Shown here piece after piece: positions 1-11,617 of a DNA stretch of 64,000 nucleotides; position 1 is the first letter of the stretch; each line of letters starts with the position of its first letter. The DNA is from Branchiostoma floridae (lineage: Eukaryota > Chordata > Leptocardii > Amphioxiformes > Branchiostomatidae). The notes under the pieces were generated by a model. The model was not told the origin of the DNA. It was given only the letters and a program-made list of their open reading frames with translations, and did no database searches. The DNA is taken from positions 457,441-521,440 of the forward strand of contig NC_049981.1 in the NCBI RefSeq assembly GCF_000003815.2, read 5' to 3'. The position numbers and the translations under genes are program-made.

Positions 1-589
1 TCCAGGAGCCTAGCCGTGCCCAAAAATAGCCCGGTAGCCAAAGGGTATCCCACGTGGCCACCTAGGGGTAACACCCGAAAGTGCAGGAAACAAATGCAGT
101 AAACTACCCAGACGGGCCTCTAAATTTGGCCGTAGCATAAGCAAAACTAATATCAGTAATGGAGTACAGAAAGGAGCGGTGTAGGATTCCAGAGCAGGCA
201 TGTGACGTCCTCCTTTGACAGGCTTAGCCATTTCTAACTAACAGTGTTCGACAGGAGGTTGCTGCTCACAAAGTGTAACCGACGGCAGAAACACCTTTTC
301 GCTCATCTAATTTCCGCTGGAAGCTCATGTCTGACGGTGAATGATGTAGCGTTTCTAAGTAACACGTGGAGGAATTTCTTTATGTATGCGTAGCTTTAAA
401 CGTGGAATGTTATCTTGGAATCATCTATCATTGAACTGGCCGTCTACGGTCATAATTGTGGCCAAGCATCCATAAGTCATCGAGCCGAGGCCTTTCAACG
501 TGCACCGATGTTGTATAAATGGGAAAAGTACTTGAGGCGACTTTGCTGGAGGTGAAAATGGGTACTTGCAATTGGCTTCTGATTGAGAC
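1..589. other. No gene recognised
   Basis: I see no supported exon, RNA gene or clear repeat structure here. A 73-codon minus-strand reading frame near 10-231 is short, shows no domain, and has no splice context that would support it. Confidence 0.5.
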
Positions 590-930
590 GTCACTGTGGT
601 AGGAATTAAATGGATGTCCCGTGTTTGAGAAGAAACACCTTTCGAGCACGTTAAAGAAAGCACCACACTTGATAAAAGGATTAACTTTAGGTCTGTGTGG
701 GTGGTTTATAATCTTACAGTCCGATGCCCCCATCTGGAGCATTACCAGACGTAATTAGGTCACTAGAGCGCCTATTACAGACTGTAATTACAGACCCGTG
801 CGATTCAGCCCCATGGAGCCAATTATAAACTCCTCGCAATTCAGCCCCTGGCTTCGAAGAGAGGGAGATAGGGCAGTTGGTCCACCCGGCCCAATGACAG
901 TAACAACACAAACATTGATTAAGAGCATAC
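590..930 (+). repeat. SINE fragment (body and 3' part)
   Basis: This stretch aligns by eye with the body of the SINE at 37116-37590. Shared blocks include ATGGATGTCCCGTGTTTGAG (about 611), the caccac block near 660, and CTCCTCGCAATTCAGC near 830, followed by the 3' tail rich in aca/caa. The tRNA-like head with its A and B boxes is missing, so this is a 5'-truncated or badly diverged copy. The family name is not claimed. Confidence 0.55.
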
Positions 931-1499
931 ATTACGTCTGTTAATATTTGCTATCGCATAGTTTTTGTCATCAACTTAATATCTACAATATAGTTTTATT
1001 TAAGGTTTTGAACCCTCTCTAATCAAGGAGTAAGCTTGTTATGTTATCAACTGATCTAACAGGACTTTGACGATGTTATCTGTATCTTTGTTACCCTCTT
1101 CAAATTCTCTCAAGATCGTAATGAAAAGCGACCTGCAGCTTGAGCTTCTCATGAATGAACAAAGATTTAAGCAAACAGAACAGAGTCACTACAAACGTGA
1201 GACTCTGTGCTGTAGGCTGTCTACACGAATTGTCAAATCATTTTAAACAGCGCAGACAACGTACCATGTCCTGTTGATAAGGTTGGAGAAGACACTTATT
1301 AAAGCAATAGATAACATCGTTAGAAAGAATGATCCTGGTGCTTTCTTTCATAAAGATATGTATGGGCGTTTATTTATCAATAGCCCTGTTATTTAAGTCA
1401 TTGTTTAAGGCCACCCACGGTCTCCAGACTTTCTCCAGACCATGGTTGAGAATTTGTCGCTAGCAGGTCACATGTGGTTAGGATTCGGTCGGCATGGTC
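931..1499. other. No gene recognised
   Basis: AT-rich spacer with no supported coding, RNA or repeat structure that I can identify. Confidence 0.5.
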
Positions 1500-1504
1500 A
1501 CCTA

Positions 1505-1735
1505 CAACGTCGGGCGTGGCGTAAATGGTAGAGCGTTCGGCTGGGAATCTAATGGTCCTGAGTTCGACCGACGTTGTGCCCCCGACGTTGTGCCCTTGGG
1601 AAAGGCACTTTACCCTTCCTCAATTCACCCAGGTGTAAATATGGGTACCTGACTTGGATCGGGGAGGTGAAAGACTATCTTTACCTTTTGTCTGTGCCGT
1701 GTATGTGGCACTGTTAATACAATCTACTAACTTGA
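1505..1735 (+). repeat. tRNA-derived SINE, diverged copy
   Basis: The head resembles a tRNA promoter: GTGGCGTAAATGGTAGAGCG (A-box-like, about 1516) is followed about 45 bp later by a GAGTTCGACC B-box-like motif. The block TGCCCTTGGGAAAGGCACTT (about 1590) then matches the body of the better preserved SINE at 37116-37590. A CGACGTTGTGCCC block is duplicated inside it. Polymerase III origin is inferred from box spacing; activity is unlikely given the divergence. Confidence 0.6.
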
Positions 1736-1749
1736 GTGCAGTGCAATAT

Positions 1750-1905
1750 TGTATCATTCTGTTATCATGGCTATGAGACAATACTTTACTTGGGACTGCA
1801 TTGTATTATTAGCAACAACACCATTGCCTGCAGTACAAAGTGAACCAGTCTAGTCATTTTCAGCCTGAAGAAGATAAAAGATGGTCATTAAAATGACGGC
1901 TTTTT
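1750..1905 (+). repeat. Interspersed repeat, 'TTGGGACTGCAT' family
   Basis: The block TTGGGACTGCATTGTATTA, then a CCTGCAGT motif and a 'gaagaagataaaagatggtcat' type tail, resembles the copy at 13466-13640. Further relatives lie at 18590-18740 and 48748-48801. These look like copies of one short non-autonomous element. Boundaries are approximate. Confidence 0.45.
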
Positions 1906-2428
1906 CAAATCCTTTTGACAGCGAATTGAAAAAATGTCTAATACTAATTGTCGTTAACAAATTTGAAACGTTTAGAAAATCAAAGTCAGCTTCTGAGTGA
2001 GTTTGAGTTTGATTCTGCTTGCCAATATACCCCATTCCCGATAAGGTGGCCATGATTTGTTTTTTTCCGTGGTCATTGCACCAAAACGGGTGCGATTAAA
2101 GAAGAAATCTTGAGGTAGAATAGAATAGATTCCGAGCTTCCTCTAATCCATCAACGAACTTGATTGAGAAGGGGTCAATGGCAAAGTCATAGAAGTGTGA
2201 CACCTCTTTTACTAAAATTGATTGCTCTGGTGCTTAGTTTGACACTTAAAGCCGTATTCCGCAATAAGTAACGCAGTTGGCGTTATTCTGATGATGCCAT
2301 TGTGTGATGAATTAGCTTGTTAGACAACGGGGTAATGATTCATTGCCCTCGCATTCTCCCAAAAGTTTAGTAATCATTTATCATCCCAGACATGCTTAAT
2401 TACGTACAAGTGTTGAAGTAACGGTTAA

Positions 2429-2940
2429 AGGGGCATTCTACTCCACAGGGGAGCGTTATTTTCCGATAGATATTAGTTTTAGGAAGTAATAAAATCATAC
2501 TACTTCACATTATTCGATAAGGTAGCCTGTTGCTCCACGTGCCTCAAAAGCATTCAGTCTTCTACTAAACTCCTCAAGAACCCTCAAATTGAATGAATCC
2601 TATGGCTGAATATAATGCAAAACTTTTAGGTAAGGTTACAAGATTAATTTAGTTCGCTAAGGAATCTCGTCTTGTTATGTGTTCTTTGCTATATCATGAA
2701 CAATTTGCCTTCTCGGTGTGCTTAGCGATCCTCATTTATTCCGAAAATATGCACGAAAAGCAAAGTGTCTATGCGTATAGGCAATGTATGGGTAGGCTCT
2801 GCATGGGTTAAGTGAGTGTCATTATTGTTTTACAAAACACACATCGCGCAATGTGAATTCCACAAAATTCGGCTGATTATGTATTCATTGACACATCTTT
2901 TATTGGAAAACATCACCCCCGTCTGGAGTGGAATGCTCCT
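2429..2940. mobile_element. MITE with TTAA target duplication
   Basis: The ends are inverted repeats: AGGGGCATTCTACTCCA at the left, and the complement of the right end reads AGGAGCATTCCACTCCA. TTAA lies immediately outside both ends (2425-2428 and 2941-2944). The 512 bp body has no transposase-like frame, so it is non-autonomous. TTAA duplications are typical of piggyBac and Kolobok transposons; I cannot decide between them from the ends. Confidence 0.75.
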
Positions 2941-3464
2941 TTAAGTATTCGGCACAGAAACCTTTGGTGCCGATTCCAATTAGAAACCCCCCTGCCACCT
3001 ACCACTGATGCGGTATCCTTGGAAAATGCACCAAACACAACTTTATTCACTCCAATAAGGCGTAAATAAATTAGTTGACTTTAGTTTAGGAGGAAAAGTG
3101 TGATAAAATGACATATAAAATGACTACAAGAAGCACTATTTTAGTTTGTATGTACCACAATTTAAATCATTTTCACTATAGTGCAACATTGTCATTGTCT
3201 CTGCCCAAAAGCTTTGTCCTTGTCTCTCTCCTTGACTGCGTTCAAAACCTGTAGGTCGCACGAAACAAGAGAATTCTGTGCCCTTTGGCATCCTCAACTC
3301 GACAGGGTTGACACCTCTCCACTTTCCCAATCCCATTAAGATCGTTTCACGGGTGTTTGACATTCAGGTGATGCAGCTTTTTATGCAGCTCTACTACATG
3401 TTGTGTTTGGAGGATGGTAAAAAGAAAGCCACAACCTAACTATGTATGTTATTGTTGTCGTGGC

Positions 3465-3735
3465 TACAGTCAAACCTGCCCAAGCGACCACCTCTTCTCA
3501 GCGACCACCTTGCCATTACGACCACTTTTTATTGGTCCCTTAAATTTTATCCATTGACGTAAGCATTAAGCGACCTTTTCTCAACGACCACCTGGCCAAC
3601 GCGACCGCCAAGTAAGGACCGCACAGGACCAAATATCTGCCTATAACGACTGTTACACGTCATTTTCAACGTTGAGGTGTCATCGATTTTCGCGATTTTC
3701 GCGGCCAGTTTGCGTCGGATTTTGACTGACATTAC
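3465..3735 (+). repeat. One end of a 'TACAGTCAAACCTG' DNA element
   Basis: It starts with TACAGTCAAACCTGCC, followed by repeated GCGACCACC blocks. The terminal motif is the same as in the two-ended element at 37643-37824. No matching inverted end is visible downstream, so this copy appears truncated. Confidence 0.5.
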
Positions 3736-4656
3736 GATGTTATGTTTAGAATAAAGACGGCGGAGGTCAATTAGTGGGTCAATGGGGCAGTCTACTGTAA
3801 TATAAGAAGGAAATTTCGTCGTAAGAAAGTCTGAATTTTGCTTTTACAGAAGTTTTTTTTTTAAATCTTACACATGGTTCAGCGCGTTTCTTTGCTGTTT
3901 CTCTGCAGAAGGATACATTTTTACAAACATGAAAACTTCGGGATTATACGAAGTACACTTTATCTGCTGTAAATTAATTCGTCGCTTTCGTTGCTGTAGA
4001 AAAAGAAAAACAATATTTGTAGGTCAATTATTGTGGTGTTTTTCCATGTTCAAGTCATGGAAAAACGTTTGATTTGGAACACTGTCCTATAGACGTACAC
4101 AAGTCTATAGTAGCCAAACAGCCCTTTTTTTGTTATTTCACATCTTCTTTTACCTCGTAATTGGAATGAGCATACTATGACATAAGTATCCGTTCTTAGA
4201 TACATTTTATAAAGCAATCTACGGCGTTACTTGTTTATTTTGTAGATCCTTTATACGCTTAACAGTAGGCTGTAATCTCTTTGGGAAAGGGACGAAAATT
4301 GGTTCACGTGTATAGTAGATGTATGTATATCCACGTAACCAAATCAACATGGCCTAACTGTTACCTTTTACCTCTTTGTATCGTGTCTTGATTACTTTTT
4401 ATTGGACGTAACTACATTTCCTCTCCAGAGTTTAAACAGAGCGACAATCTAAATCATTCGCACCGAATGTTGAAAGCCCCTGAGTCTGACTAGTTTTGTT
4501 TTAAGAACGTGTGGGTGTCCTTATTACATTTGAGCGATGAAAGCGTTAGGTGAAATTAGTCTACTGGGGATTTTCTGATTGCGCGAAGTTTGCTGAGTCA
4601 GTCATCACCCGGGGTGCCAGGAAAGCTCGTTAACAGAACATCAAAACAACAAAATT
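3736..4656. other. No gene recognised
   Basis: AT-rich spacer with no supported exon, RNA gene or repeat structure visible. Confidence 0.5.
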
Positions 4657-5060
4657 CGTCATATTGACGCCACTCTGTTGTAAGTGCCTTGTGATCTATA
4701 ATGGTCACACGCTCATACGCTGTGGGCTAAACAAGACCACGTTGAAAGTGGTCATGTCAGCAAAATTTAGCATTTTTACTTATTACATATAGCCATGTCG
4801 GTATCATTTCATGAAGAAAGAAATATGCACAAAATAAACAGGATAACAACAGACTAAGTCATCTTGACGCCACTCTGTTGTACGTGCCTTGTGATCTAAA
4901 CTGGTCACACGCTCATGCACTGTGGGTTAAATAGAACCAAGTTAAAGTGCTTATGCCACTTAAAATTCAACATCTCCACCAGTACAATAAACCATCCCGG
5001 TATCATTTGATGAACAAAGACATCTGTACAAAATAAACAAGAAGACAATAGAATGGTGCT
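4657..5060. repeat. ~200 bp tandem duplication, two diverged units
   Basis: Two adjacent units (about 4657-4857 and 4858-5060) share GACGCCACTCTGTTGTA, a TGCCTTGTGATCTA block, GGTCACACGCTCAT and an ACAAAATAAACA end. Partial relatives continue at about 5085-5150 and 5400-5490 (GCACGCTCAT followed by a tta-rich block). Identity is moderate, so the duplication is old. Confidence 0.65.
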
Positions 5061-5285
5061 TGTGCTTGATAATAAAAATCTTTGCACGCTCATGATTTTT
5101 ACTTATCACATTTAGTCATGACGGTATTATTTGATGAACAATTTGATGATTGCAAATTATATAAATTTGATGATTGCAAATTATATAAACATCTTGACTC
5201 AACCTTGTTGGAATGCTCGATGATAACTTTGTAACAGTGGTGTTCAAGTACCGCCTATCGTCCTTGCCGCAGGGCTCTAGAGCTT

Positions 5286-5353
5286 TTGTGGCGACAGCGA
5301 TAGTGGTCATGATTTGTAATCTGCCGCCCCGGGTTCGATCCCGGGTGGGGGCA
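5286..5353 (+). other. tRNA-like sequence (degenerate)
   Basis: The 3' half looks like a tRNA T-arm: CCCGGGTTCGATCCCGGG followed by a G-rich acceptor-like TGGGGGCA. Upstream, AGTGGTCA resembles a D-arm and TTTGTAA could be an anticodon loop. The anticodon stem and the 5' acceptor strand do not pair, and the T-loop is one base short. It is therefore probably a tRNA relic or the head of a decayed SINE rather than a working tRNA. Confidence 0.3.
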
Positions 5354-5844
5354 TGTTTGTTTCTTTCTGTTCTACTCGCCCCTCTGGTTGTTTCAACTTC
5401 GCACGCTCATTATTTGTGGGTTACACAAAACCACATGTGCATATGCTACCAAAATTCACCTTTTCCTGATTATATTCAGCCATAACAATATCAATCAATA
5501 AGCAGAAACATTTTTAGAAATTATATGCCCTTCTGGTGATATTGAATATCGGATCTTTAAAAAACCATACTTTCAGTTCTTGTTTTCTGCCGCCAGGTAT
5601 CCAAGTTAATTTCAGCCCGCGAAGTCATAGTAAACATGGCAGCCGATTCGGAACCTGGTAGCGTGTTTCGTCAACACCAAAAAAAACACGTTCCTTTGAC
5701 ATGCAGAAATTACCAAACATCATGAAGACTTAATCTATCACACAACCGTACTGGCTACACAGTTGAATTGAGCTGGCGTATACAACTTATGCATTAAGAA
5801 TTTCTCAATTTCTATTTGACGCTAATTCACCTTTATCTGGGGAG

Positions 5845-6025
5845 TAATCTATATCCATTTTCTTAAAACAGGGTACTAGTATTTGTCAATATCCTGTCGA
5901 CGGATGATGGGTTTAAATTGCAATTTTCAGAATATTGCAGTTTGATACCACCATCCATGTATTTGTAATTTCTTAAAAAGCTATGGATATAGGTTAACCC
6001 GCAAATAAAGTTGAGCTAGCGTTAT
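5845..6025 (-). repeat. Interspersed repeat shared with 35968-36185
   Basis: Read on the minus strand, the blocks TAACGCTAG, a ccatatatcc-type block, and 'aatattgcagtttga-accacc' on the other strand match the region 35968-36185. The similarity is loose and the ends are uncertain. Confidence 0.35.
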
Positions 6026-6326
6026 AGCAAGCTACTATTTTCCAGAAAAATTGATGTTTTGCCTTTTAAACATCCGCGGTTAAACGAGGCGGTGTATGCC
6101 TTTGATCATTTTAATCTTTCCCACTTGCGTCAGAAAGAAAATAACTGAGCTCGGAAATGCGTGTTTGATTCCTGAATATTCATATCTCTGATTAATTAGA
6201 CGCCCGGAAAGCTACCTTACGCCACATTACTACCACCTTGGGCTGCGTATTAGATATCTGCTACGGAAAACTACTGTACGCAGCTAGCCGGTGTTTTACA
6301 ACCTCTTGGCCACGCTAGAGAATAGC

Positions 6327-6463
6327 ATGGCGACAACACGCTGTGGTCAGCTTCTGTGCCTGACTTTGGGGATCTTCTGCAGCGGTATGACCGTGGCAAC
6401 TGGTGGTGATATCATTGGTGGGAAAGGAGGCGGGTCTGCGGAGTGCGCTGCTGGGAAAACCAA
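6327..6463 (+). CDS. Fibrinogen-related protein, exon 1 of 3 (signal peptide)
   Basis: This exon encodes residues 1-45 plus two bases of codon 46 of a 312-residue secreted fibrinogen-domain protein. It starts at an ATG preceded by aatagc. A hydrophobic stretch at residues 8-25 (QLLCLTLGIFCSG...) reads as a signal peptide with probable cleavage near the TGG at 25-27. A glycine-rich linker with Cys40 follows. The exon ends at CAA|GTGAGT, a near-consensus donor in phase 2, which joins exactly to the exon at 6937. I chose this start because it is the first ATG in frame with the signal peptide; an alternative ATG at residue 21 would destroy the signal. No TATA box or other promoter element was recognised upstream. 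Confidence 0.8.
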
Positions 6464-6529
6464 GTGAGTCGTTTTCGTTTAATCGTAATAATCGTTTGCC
6501 TGGAAGGAAATGGTTCAATGTTTTTTCTC

Positions 6530-6665
6530 TGAGAGAGGTGGAGAGAGGGAGAGAGAGAGAAAATAGGGGGGAGAGAGACAGAGAGGGAAAAGAGAAAGGT
6601 GAGAGGTTTGAGGAGGGAGGGGAGGGAAGGAGGGAGAGAGGGAGACAGAGAGAGAGAGAATATAT
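6530..6665 (+). repeat. GA-rich low-complexity tract
   Basis: A run of imperfect gaga/ggga units in intron 1 of the fibrinogen-related gene, followed by a TG-rich stretch (about 6690-6800). It is not coding, although a frame crosses it. Confidence 0.8.
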
Positions 6666-6936
6666 TTTGGGAGAGATTCCCTTTTTTTACTTTTGAGTGT
6701 GTGCGTGTTAGTCTAAACTATGCATTTGTTTTTGCGTTTGTGTCCTAACATCTATTTGTGTGTGTAAGTTTTTTGTATGTGTATGCGCGTGTGTACAAAT
6801 GATGTGTGTGTGCGTGGATGCGTTACCATATTGTGTTTCTGTGTGTTAACTAAATTACCACTATGTTTTAATATCAAACAAAAATATACGAAAGTTCTAA
6901 GCTTAAGAATAACACCTTTGCCTGTCTCTGTTTCAG

Positions 6937-7082
6937 GAACTGGTCCTACGCCTTCCGTCCAGCTACAGCCTTCCCAATGGTGATGCACCTGCAGCGGATC
7001 AATGCCACCTGGCAGCACCTGCAGACAGCTGAACAGCTGTTAGAGCAGATAAAGAGTATCGCGGATCGCCTGCCGATGACGG
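6937..7082 (+). CDS. Fibrinogen-related protein, exon 2 of 3 (N-terminal stalk)
   Basis: This exon encodes residues 46-94 plus the first base of codon 95. The acceptor is a pyrimidine tract ending in TTTCAG at 6936 and the donor is ACGG|GTAGGA. Residues 62-91 (MHLQRINATWQHLQTAEQLL...) have heptad-like Leu/Ile spacing, and the stretch probably forms the short coiled-coil stalk that lets such proteins oligomerise. There are N-glycosylation sequons at N47 (NWS) and N68 (NAT), which fits a secreted protein. The phases on both sides (2 and 1) splice cleanly to exons 1 and 3 and keep one open frame, which is the main support for the exon. The coiled coil is inferred by eye, not computed. Confidence 0.8.
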
Positions 7083-7697
7083 GTAGGAAATGCCATATAC
7101 ACGTGACGTAAAATAGGCTGGAATTCATCCTTCTTACAGGTCTAAATTTGAAACTCAACAAGCCAGGATGCTAGGCTAAGTACAAGGCTTTTATCATTTA
7201 ATATAAACAAAGTGCATGTACCTCTAGGACAATTCAGTTAATTGTTCGATTTTGCGCTCGATGTGCTTTGCTTTCAAATTAATTTCAATGTAAAGATTAT
7301 TTCATAACGTTATCATTCAGTTGTTTTATGAACAAGCCCCATTTACGCTTTCTTACCTCCATAAAATTTGGGGTATCATTTTATAGCGTGTTGTTGTTTC
7401 TGATATTTTTGATCAGAATAACTTTAGAATTGGAAAGGTGTTTAGCATGTGGGTAACTGTTGGGAAGACGAAGGTCGAGGCCAATTTCTTTGCCCAACGC
7501 CCCCGTGCGTGCTTACTCCTAGCTGCAGCAAAAGTTCCGGGTCGTATATCCTTTGTCATAGACATGCTATGGTCTTTGGTTTTGTTTGTAAAGAAGAAGA
7601 TTTAGATTTAGAGAAAAGTTGGTACCGAGAAAAAAATGTTTTACAATTTAAGTTGGGCAATCTTGAATGCTAAAATACTGCTTACTTTATCTTTTAG

Positions 7698-8353
7698 ATT
7701 GCTCAGACATTTTCAAGTTGTCGAACGGAATAGCCAAGAGCGGCGTGTGGGCCGTACGCCCGGCGGGGGCAAACCACACGGTCCCCGCCTACTGTCGCAT
7801 GGAGGGCGGTGAGGGTTGGACGGTGCTGATGCGTCGCCAGGACGGCTCCGTGGACTTCTACCGCACCTGGGACGAGTTCAAGCGCGGCTTTGGGGACCCA
7901 ACCGCAGAGCACTGGCTCGGCAATGACGTCATCCACTTTCTGACCAATCAGGACAACTACAAGCTGAGGGTGGACTTGGAGACGTGGGATGGGGAAACGA
8001 CCTACGCCGAGTACAGCACCTTCTTTGTCGCAGACGAAGCCTCGGCGTACAAGCTGACCGCGGGTCGCTACAGCGGTACCGCCAAAAACTCTCTCTGGCG
8101 CATCAAAGGCAGGCCTTTCGTGACCTGGGACAGGGACACCGATAGCCAGATGGCCCGGAAGTATACGAGTGCGGGGTGGCTATGCAACCCGTATGTCGCC
8201 AACTTCTTTGGTGTGTATTACACTCCGCAAACCGCGCCGGCCGAAACCAAGAATCTCAAAGATGCTATGAGTTGGACCACCAGGTTATCACGCCCTTCTA
8301 AAATCACCTGGTTGAAGTTTGTTGAGCTCAGGATCGCTCGCAAAGTTCCGTGA
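7698..8353 (+). CDS. Fibrinogen-related protein, exon 3 of 3 (fibrinogen C-terminal domain)
   Basis: This exon encodes residues 95-312, essentially a whole fibrinogen-like domain, after the acceptor CTTTTAG. It opens with the diagnostic DCSDIF (95-100). It then shows GGEGWTVLMRRQDGSVDF (131-148), W152, GFGDPTAEHWLGN (158-170), IHFLT, YKLRVDL (182-188) and YSGTA (219-223). D239, D241 and D243 sit where the family binds calcium. Proteins of this family act outside the cell as lectins, clotting factors or signalling ligands; in invertebrates most are pattern-recognition lectins. Oddities: only Cys96, Cys127 and Cys257 remain. The usual partner of Cys257, just before the ARKY segment, is Met246, and the normal NLNG ligand-site segment is replaced by ANFFG. 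Stop codon at 8351-8353. The domain call is firm; the ligand is unknown. Confidence 0.93.
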
Positions 8354-9925
8354 ATGTTGTTTTCAAATCCCTTTCTTGTCAGTGCCACATTTGTTGCAAG
8401 ATAGGGTTGACAAGATAAAAAGGTGTCGCGAATTTGTCGTGCAAACGTCTTGTGATGAAAAAAATGTTGCCGTTTGTCCTTGACATTTTTAGTCATTATG
8501 ACTTGCTTAGTCTTCAACGACCCCCAAAAAATTGTGCGAAACATAAGCGACCACGCCTGTATTGTTAAGCTGTGGTGGTACATTGTATACCCTTGCTGCC
8601 AACTGCTAGCTTTGATAATCATGTCTAGAAGAATGTAATAAGTCCTTTCATGGGTCCAACTCCGCATGCGTAGGTATAAGATGAAGGCTGCTGTCTTGTA
8701 AACATTTCCTGTCTTGACCATGCTCTATACAAGTTATACATATTGTCAGTCAGTTTGCATAACAAAATCCTGACGTGTTTAATTCTAATGTCTCGGACCA
8801 TTTACATCTGACAATTCCGTGAGAGGGCTTATAAAACTAGTAGATTTAAGATAATTTGGTCTCTGTTTTTATTCTATTATATAATTGGGAACGCTATCTT
8901 ACCGCATTTTGATACAGGTGGGCAAATGTTTCGCTACTGCACAGTGTTCCTCGTTCGTCACGTACAATGTTTGAGCGTTGTGGTAGACCAATTTTCACTT
9001 GTAAATTGGACAAATTTTCTTTCATAGCTTTCTTGATGGTTGAAATATTTCATGAGAGAGGCGCTCCGTTCTGTTGGATTCCACAGGTTTCAGACGTAAT
9101 GAATTTTAGCAAATCACAGAAACTGAAGTGTTAAGAATTCAATTCATCATCTGAAGTATGGCTAATGTATTCTTAATATCCAGAGTTACTTGAAATACTT
9201 TCGGGGGAGTCTTGTTTATTTATGAATCTAATCTTAATACGTCTGAGAGTGGGATTCAGAAAATGAGCTGATTTTCTAGGACGCTGAAAAAGCGATGGAA
9301 ACAAAATGGTACAAAAAATAACAGAGATTTTACGTGAATGAAACAGAAAAGAAATGATACATACATAAGAATACATTACACAACATAAATGATTTACTAG
9401 GAAAAACATACACGCAGAACGAATTCAACTTATCAAAACATAAAGCTGGTTAATAAGATCATTTTACCGTTTTTACGTCAGATACTGCTTGAGGTCAGAG
9501 GTCAAGATCTATTTTGCATTGCTGTTTTGTTTTAGACTTTCAAGCATTAGAATGACGTATGTTGTCTGGCAGTTATTGAAGTAAATGTGTACCTGTGTGT
9601 GAAAATGTTCATTTCATTTTATTTTATTCATCTTACCAGTAAAATACTCACAGTCACTTTAGACTGTTTCTCATGTAGTTTGTTGTCCAGCTTAAGTTTT
9701 AATGGGTTTGACTCAAAGCCAGTGATTGTAATGCTAAGATGTTAATGCTTGATATTAATGAATAAAAAGTTATATATACATGAATACCGTTAACTGCGTT
9801 ATCTGTCAACCTAACTCGCACAACTTATTTGTCAAAACGTAGACACCTGACAAGCAATTATTAGACATGCCTTTTTGTATTTGTACAAATGTGTTTTTTA
9901 AAATAAAGTTATTGTTTTATGTCCA
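8354..9925 (+). other. Probable 3' UTR of the fibrinogen-related gene
   Basis: There is no coding exon here, and the sequence is AT-rich. Two AATAAA hexamers, at 9761-9766 and 9902-9907, are the best polyadenylation candidates. The second is followed by a T/GT-rich stretch, as expected for a cleavage site. The true transcript end is not known, and the minus-strand reading frame overlapping 8218-8721 is a shadow. Confidence 0.4.
9902..9907 (+). promoter_or_regulatory. Candidate polyadenylation signal AATAAA
   Basis: AATAAA with a downstream TTATTGTTTTATGTCC region. It is the better of two candidates downstream of the fibrinogen-related gene; the other is at 9761. Assigned by position and hexamer only. 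Confidence 0.35.
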
Positions 9926-11617
9926 CACCTCCTTGGGTTATTCTATTTGTTTGTTTATTAATTTTATTTTACAAGGGGTAACGTATCTTGGCACTTTTCA
10001 TTGTGTCCTGGGGGGTAACCCCATGCATGCATGTACATAAATAACACATAAAATAAAAAGTAACATTACAAGAAAAGATTAACATGACGCAAATACCTAC
10101 TAATACAAATCACAGCAACTTTGAAATAACCAATATATAATATCATTTTACGAGATAAGTAATTGAAAAATGTCATCTCAAAAAGTCTTACATTACAAAA
10201 ATGTAATGTAATACTCTGTCATAGGTTATAACAAAATCGGCCCCTTTAGTTTAAAAAGCCGGTGAAGGGGGGGGGGGGGCAAAACATACACAATTTACAC
10301 TCTGCTTACTACAAAAATAACGACCGTAGCCTTAGCAGCCAGCAAATTGATCTTCAACTTTAAGCTTTATTGAGTTACTACAGCCCCTAGAAGAACCCCA
10401 TTGTAGAACTTGACCTACGTTTTTTCCAACGCCCGCCTACACATCTAATACTACTCAAAACTCAAACTCAACTACTATAATTATGAGAATCCATACACGA
10501 CTACTCGAATTCCTTTGGCAACGAACAAATACAAAATATAAAAGGTCCACTGCAGTACCGTAGGAAGCCGTCAGGACGATCATACGATGACATGCACTAT
10601 ATTTGACCGTTACCTAGTACCTATCCACCTATGAAATACCATGAAAATCCATCAACAGCATCTCAAATTATGCTGTTTCCATCAAACACACACGCATCGA
10701 GATCTGCAGTCACTCCAACATAGCACAACAGAAAACACAATCTTCTTGGCGAATGTACATAATCTTTTGATAACTCACTCTTCCCCGTCTTAAACCTCTA
10801 TCGTTACATCTTCGGATTACTTCGTCGTTAAGTCGGCTTACTTAATGGTTACGTCTTAGGAAAACTGGGCTAAACATCGTTCAAACCGCAGGACTACGTG
10901 TATAGTAGCGCGTAGAGGCACTATTATACATGTAGCATAATGGCCAAGAGGGGATCAGGTACAACCCATTGTGCTAAGCTGCAGGGAGTTTAAATGCGTG
11001 TGCATCGGCCCGGTACATATCTCATGTTAAGATAACGCCGTGAGTTGGCTTTCATGGCAAAGACGTGCCATTTACCACACGTTTGTAGTGTAAGCTGCTC
11101 TGAAAGTACGAACGTTTTGCCCCTTACTGTGACATTGTAGAGAAGTAGATCGTTCAAAAACCATTTTATTTCAAGTATACCCAAAGAACATAACCATGGA
11201 GTGTGTCGTATTAGTCAATGAATAAACGGCGTCGTTTACAGTATAATAATGTGAGTTAGAGGAAAACCTAGTGTTGCGCTGAAAGGCTCTCAATAGAGAG
11301 ACAAGTGGTGTGAGATTATCGTACCAATGGCAAATGAAAGAACCGATCGAAAAGGGACAAAGAGACAACGTTACACTTGTGAAAAAGGGGGTTTAATGTT
11401 ATACTATCAACATACACACGATTTCTTACGGAGCTGTGGGTATTGTCCACCAGCGTACTGCCATACGCCGGGGTATTTCAACGGGGATTGGCAAAAGGAT
11501 AGGCCCACAAATAAAATGCTAGGATGGATAGGACCAGATACAGCCGCTAGTTCCTAAGCTGCCCTGTAGAAGAAGGTAACCAGATTTTTTTTCAAATAAT
11601 AATCTTGTGCCTTATTC
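9926..11617. other. No gene recognised
   Basis: AT-rich sequence with a 13-base G run at 10267-10279. I specifically looked on the minus strand for the missing fourth EF-hand exon of the calcium-sensor gene and saw none. Short frames at 10990-11557 have no recognisable domain. Confidence 0.45.

Noticed and set aside
10-231. 73-codon minus-strand frame at the window edge
   Set aside because: Leu-rich but short, with no domain and no splice context.
5286-5353. Functional tRNA gene
   Set aside because: Only the T-arm and part of the 3' acceptor look right; the anticodon stem and 5' acceptor do not pair. Kept only as a tRNA-like relic.
8218-8721. 167-codon minus-strand reading frame
   Set aside because: It overlaps the 3' end of the fibrinogen-domain exon in antisense and shows no domain; it is a shadow of the real exon and its UTR.
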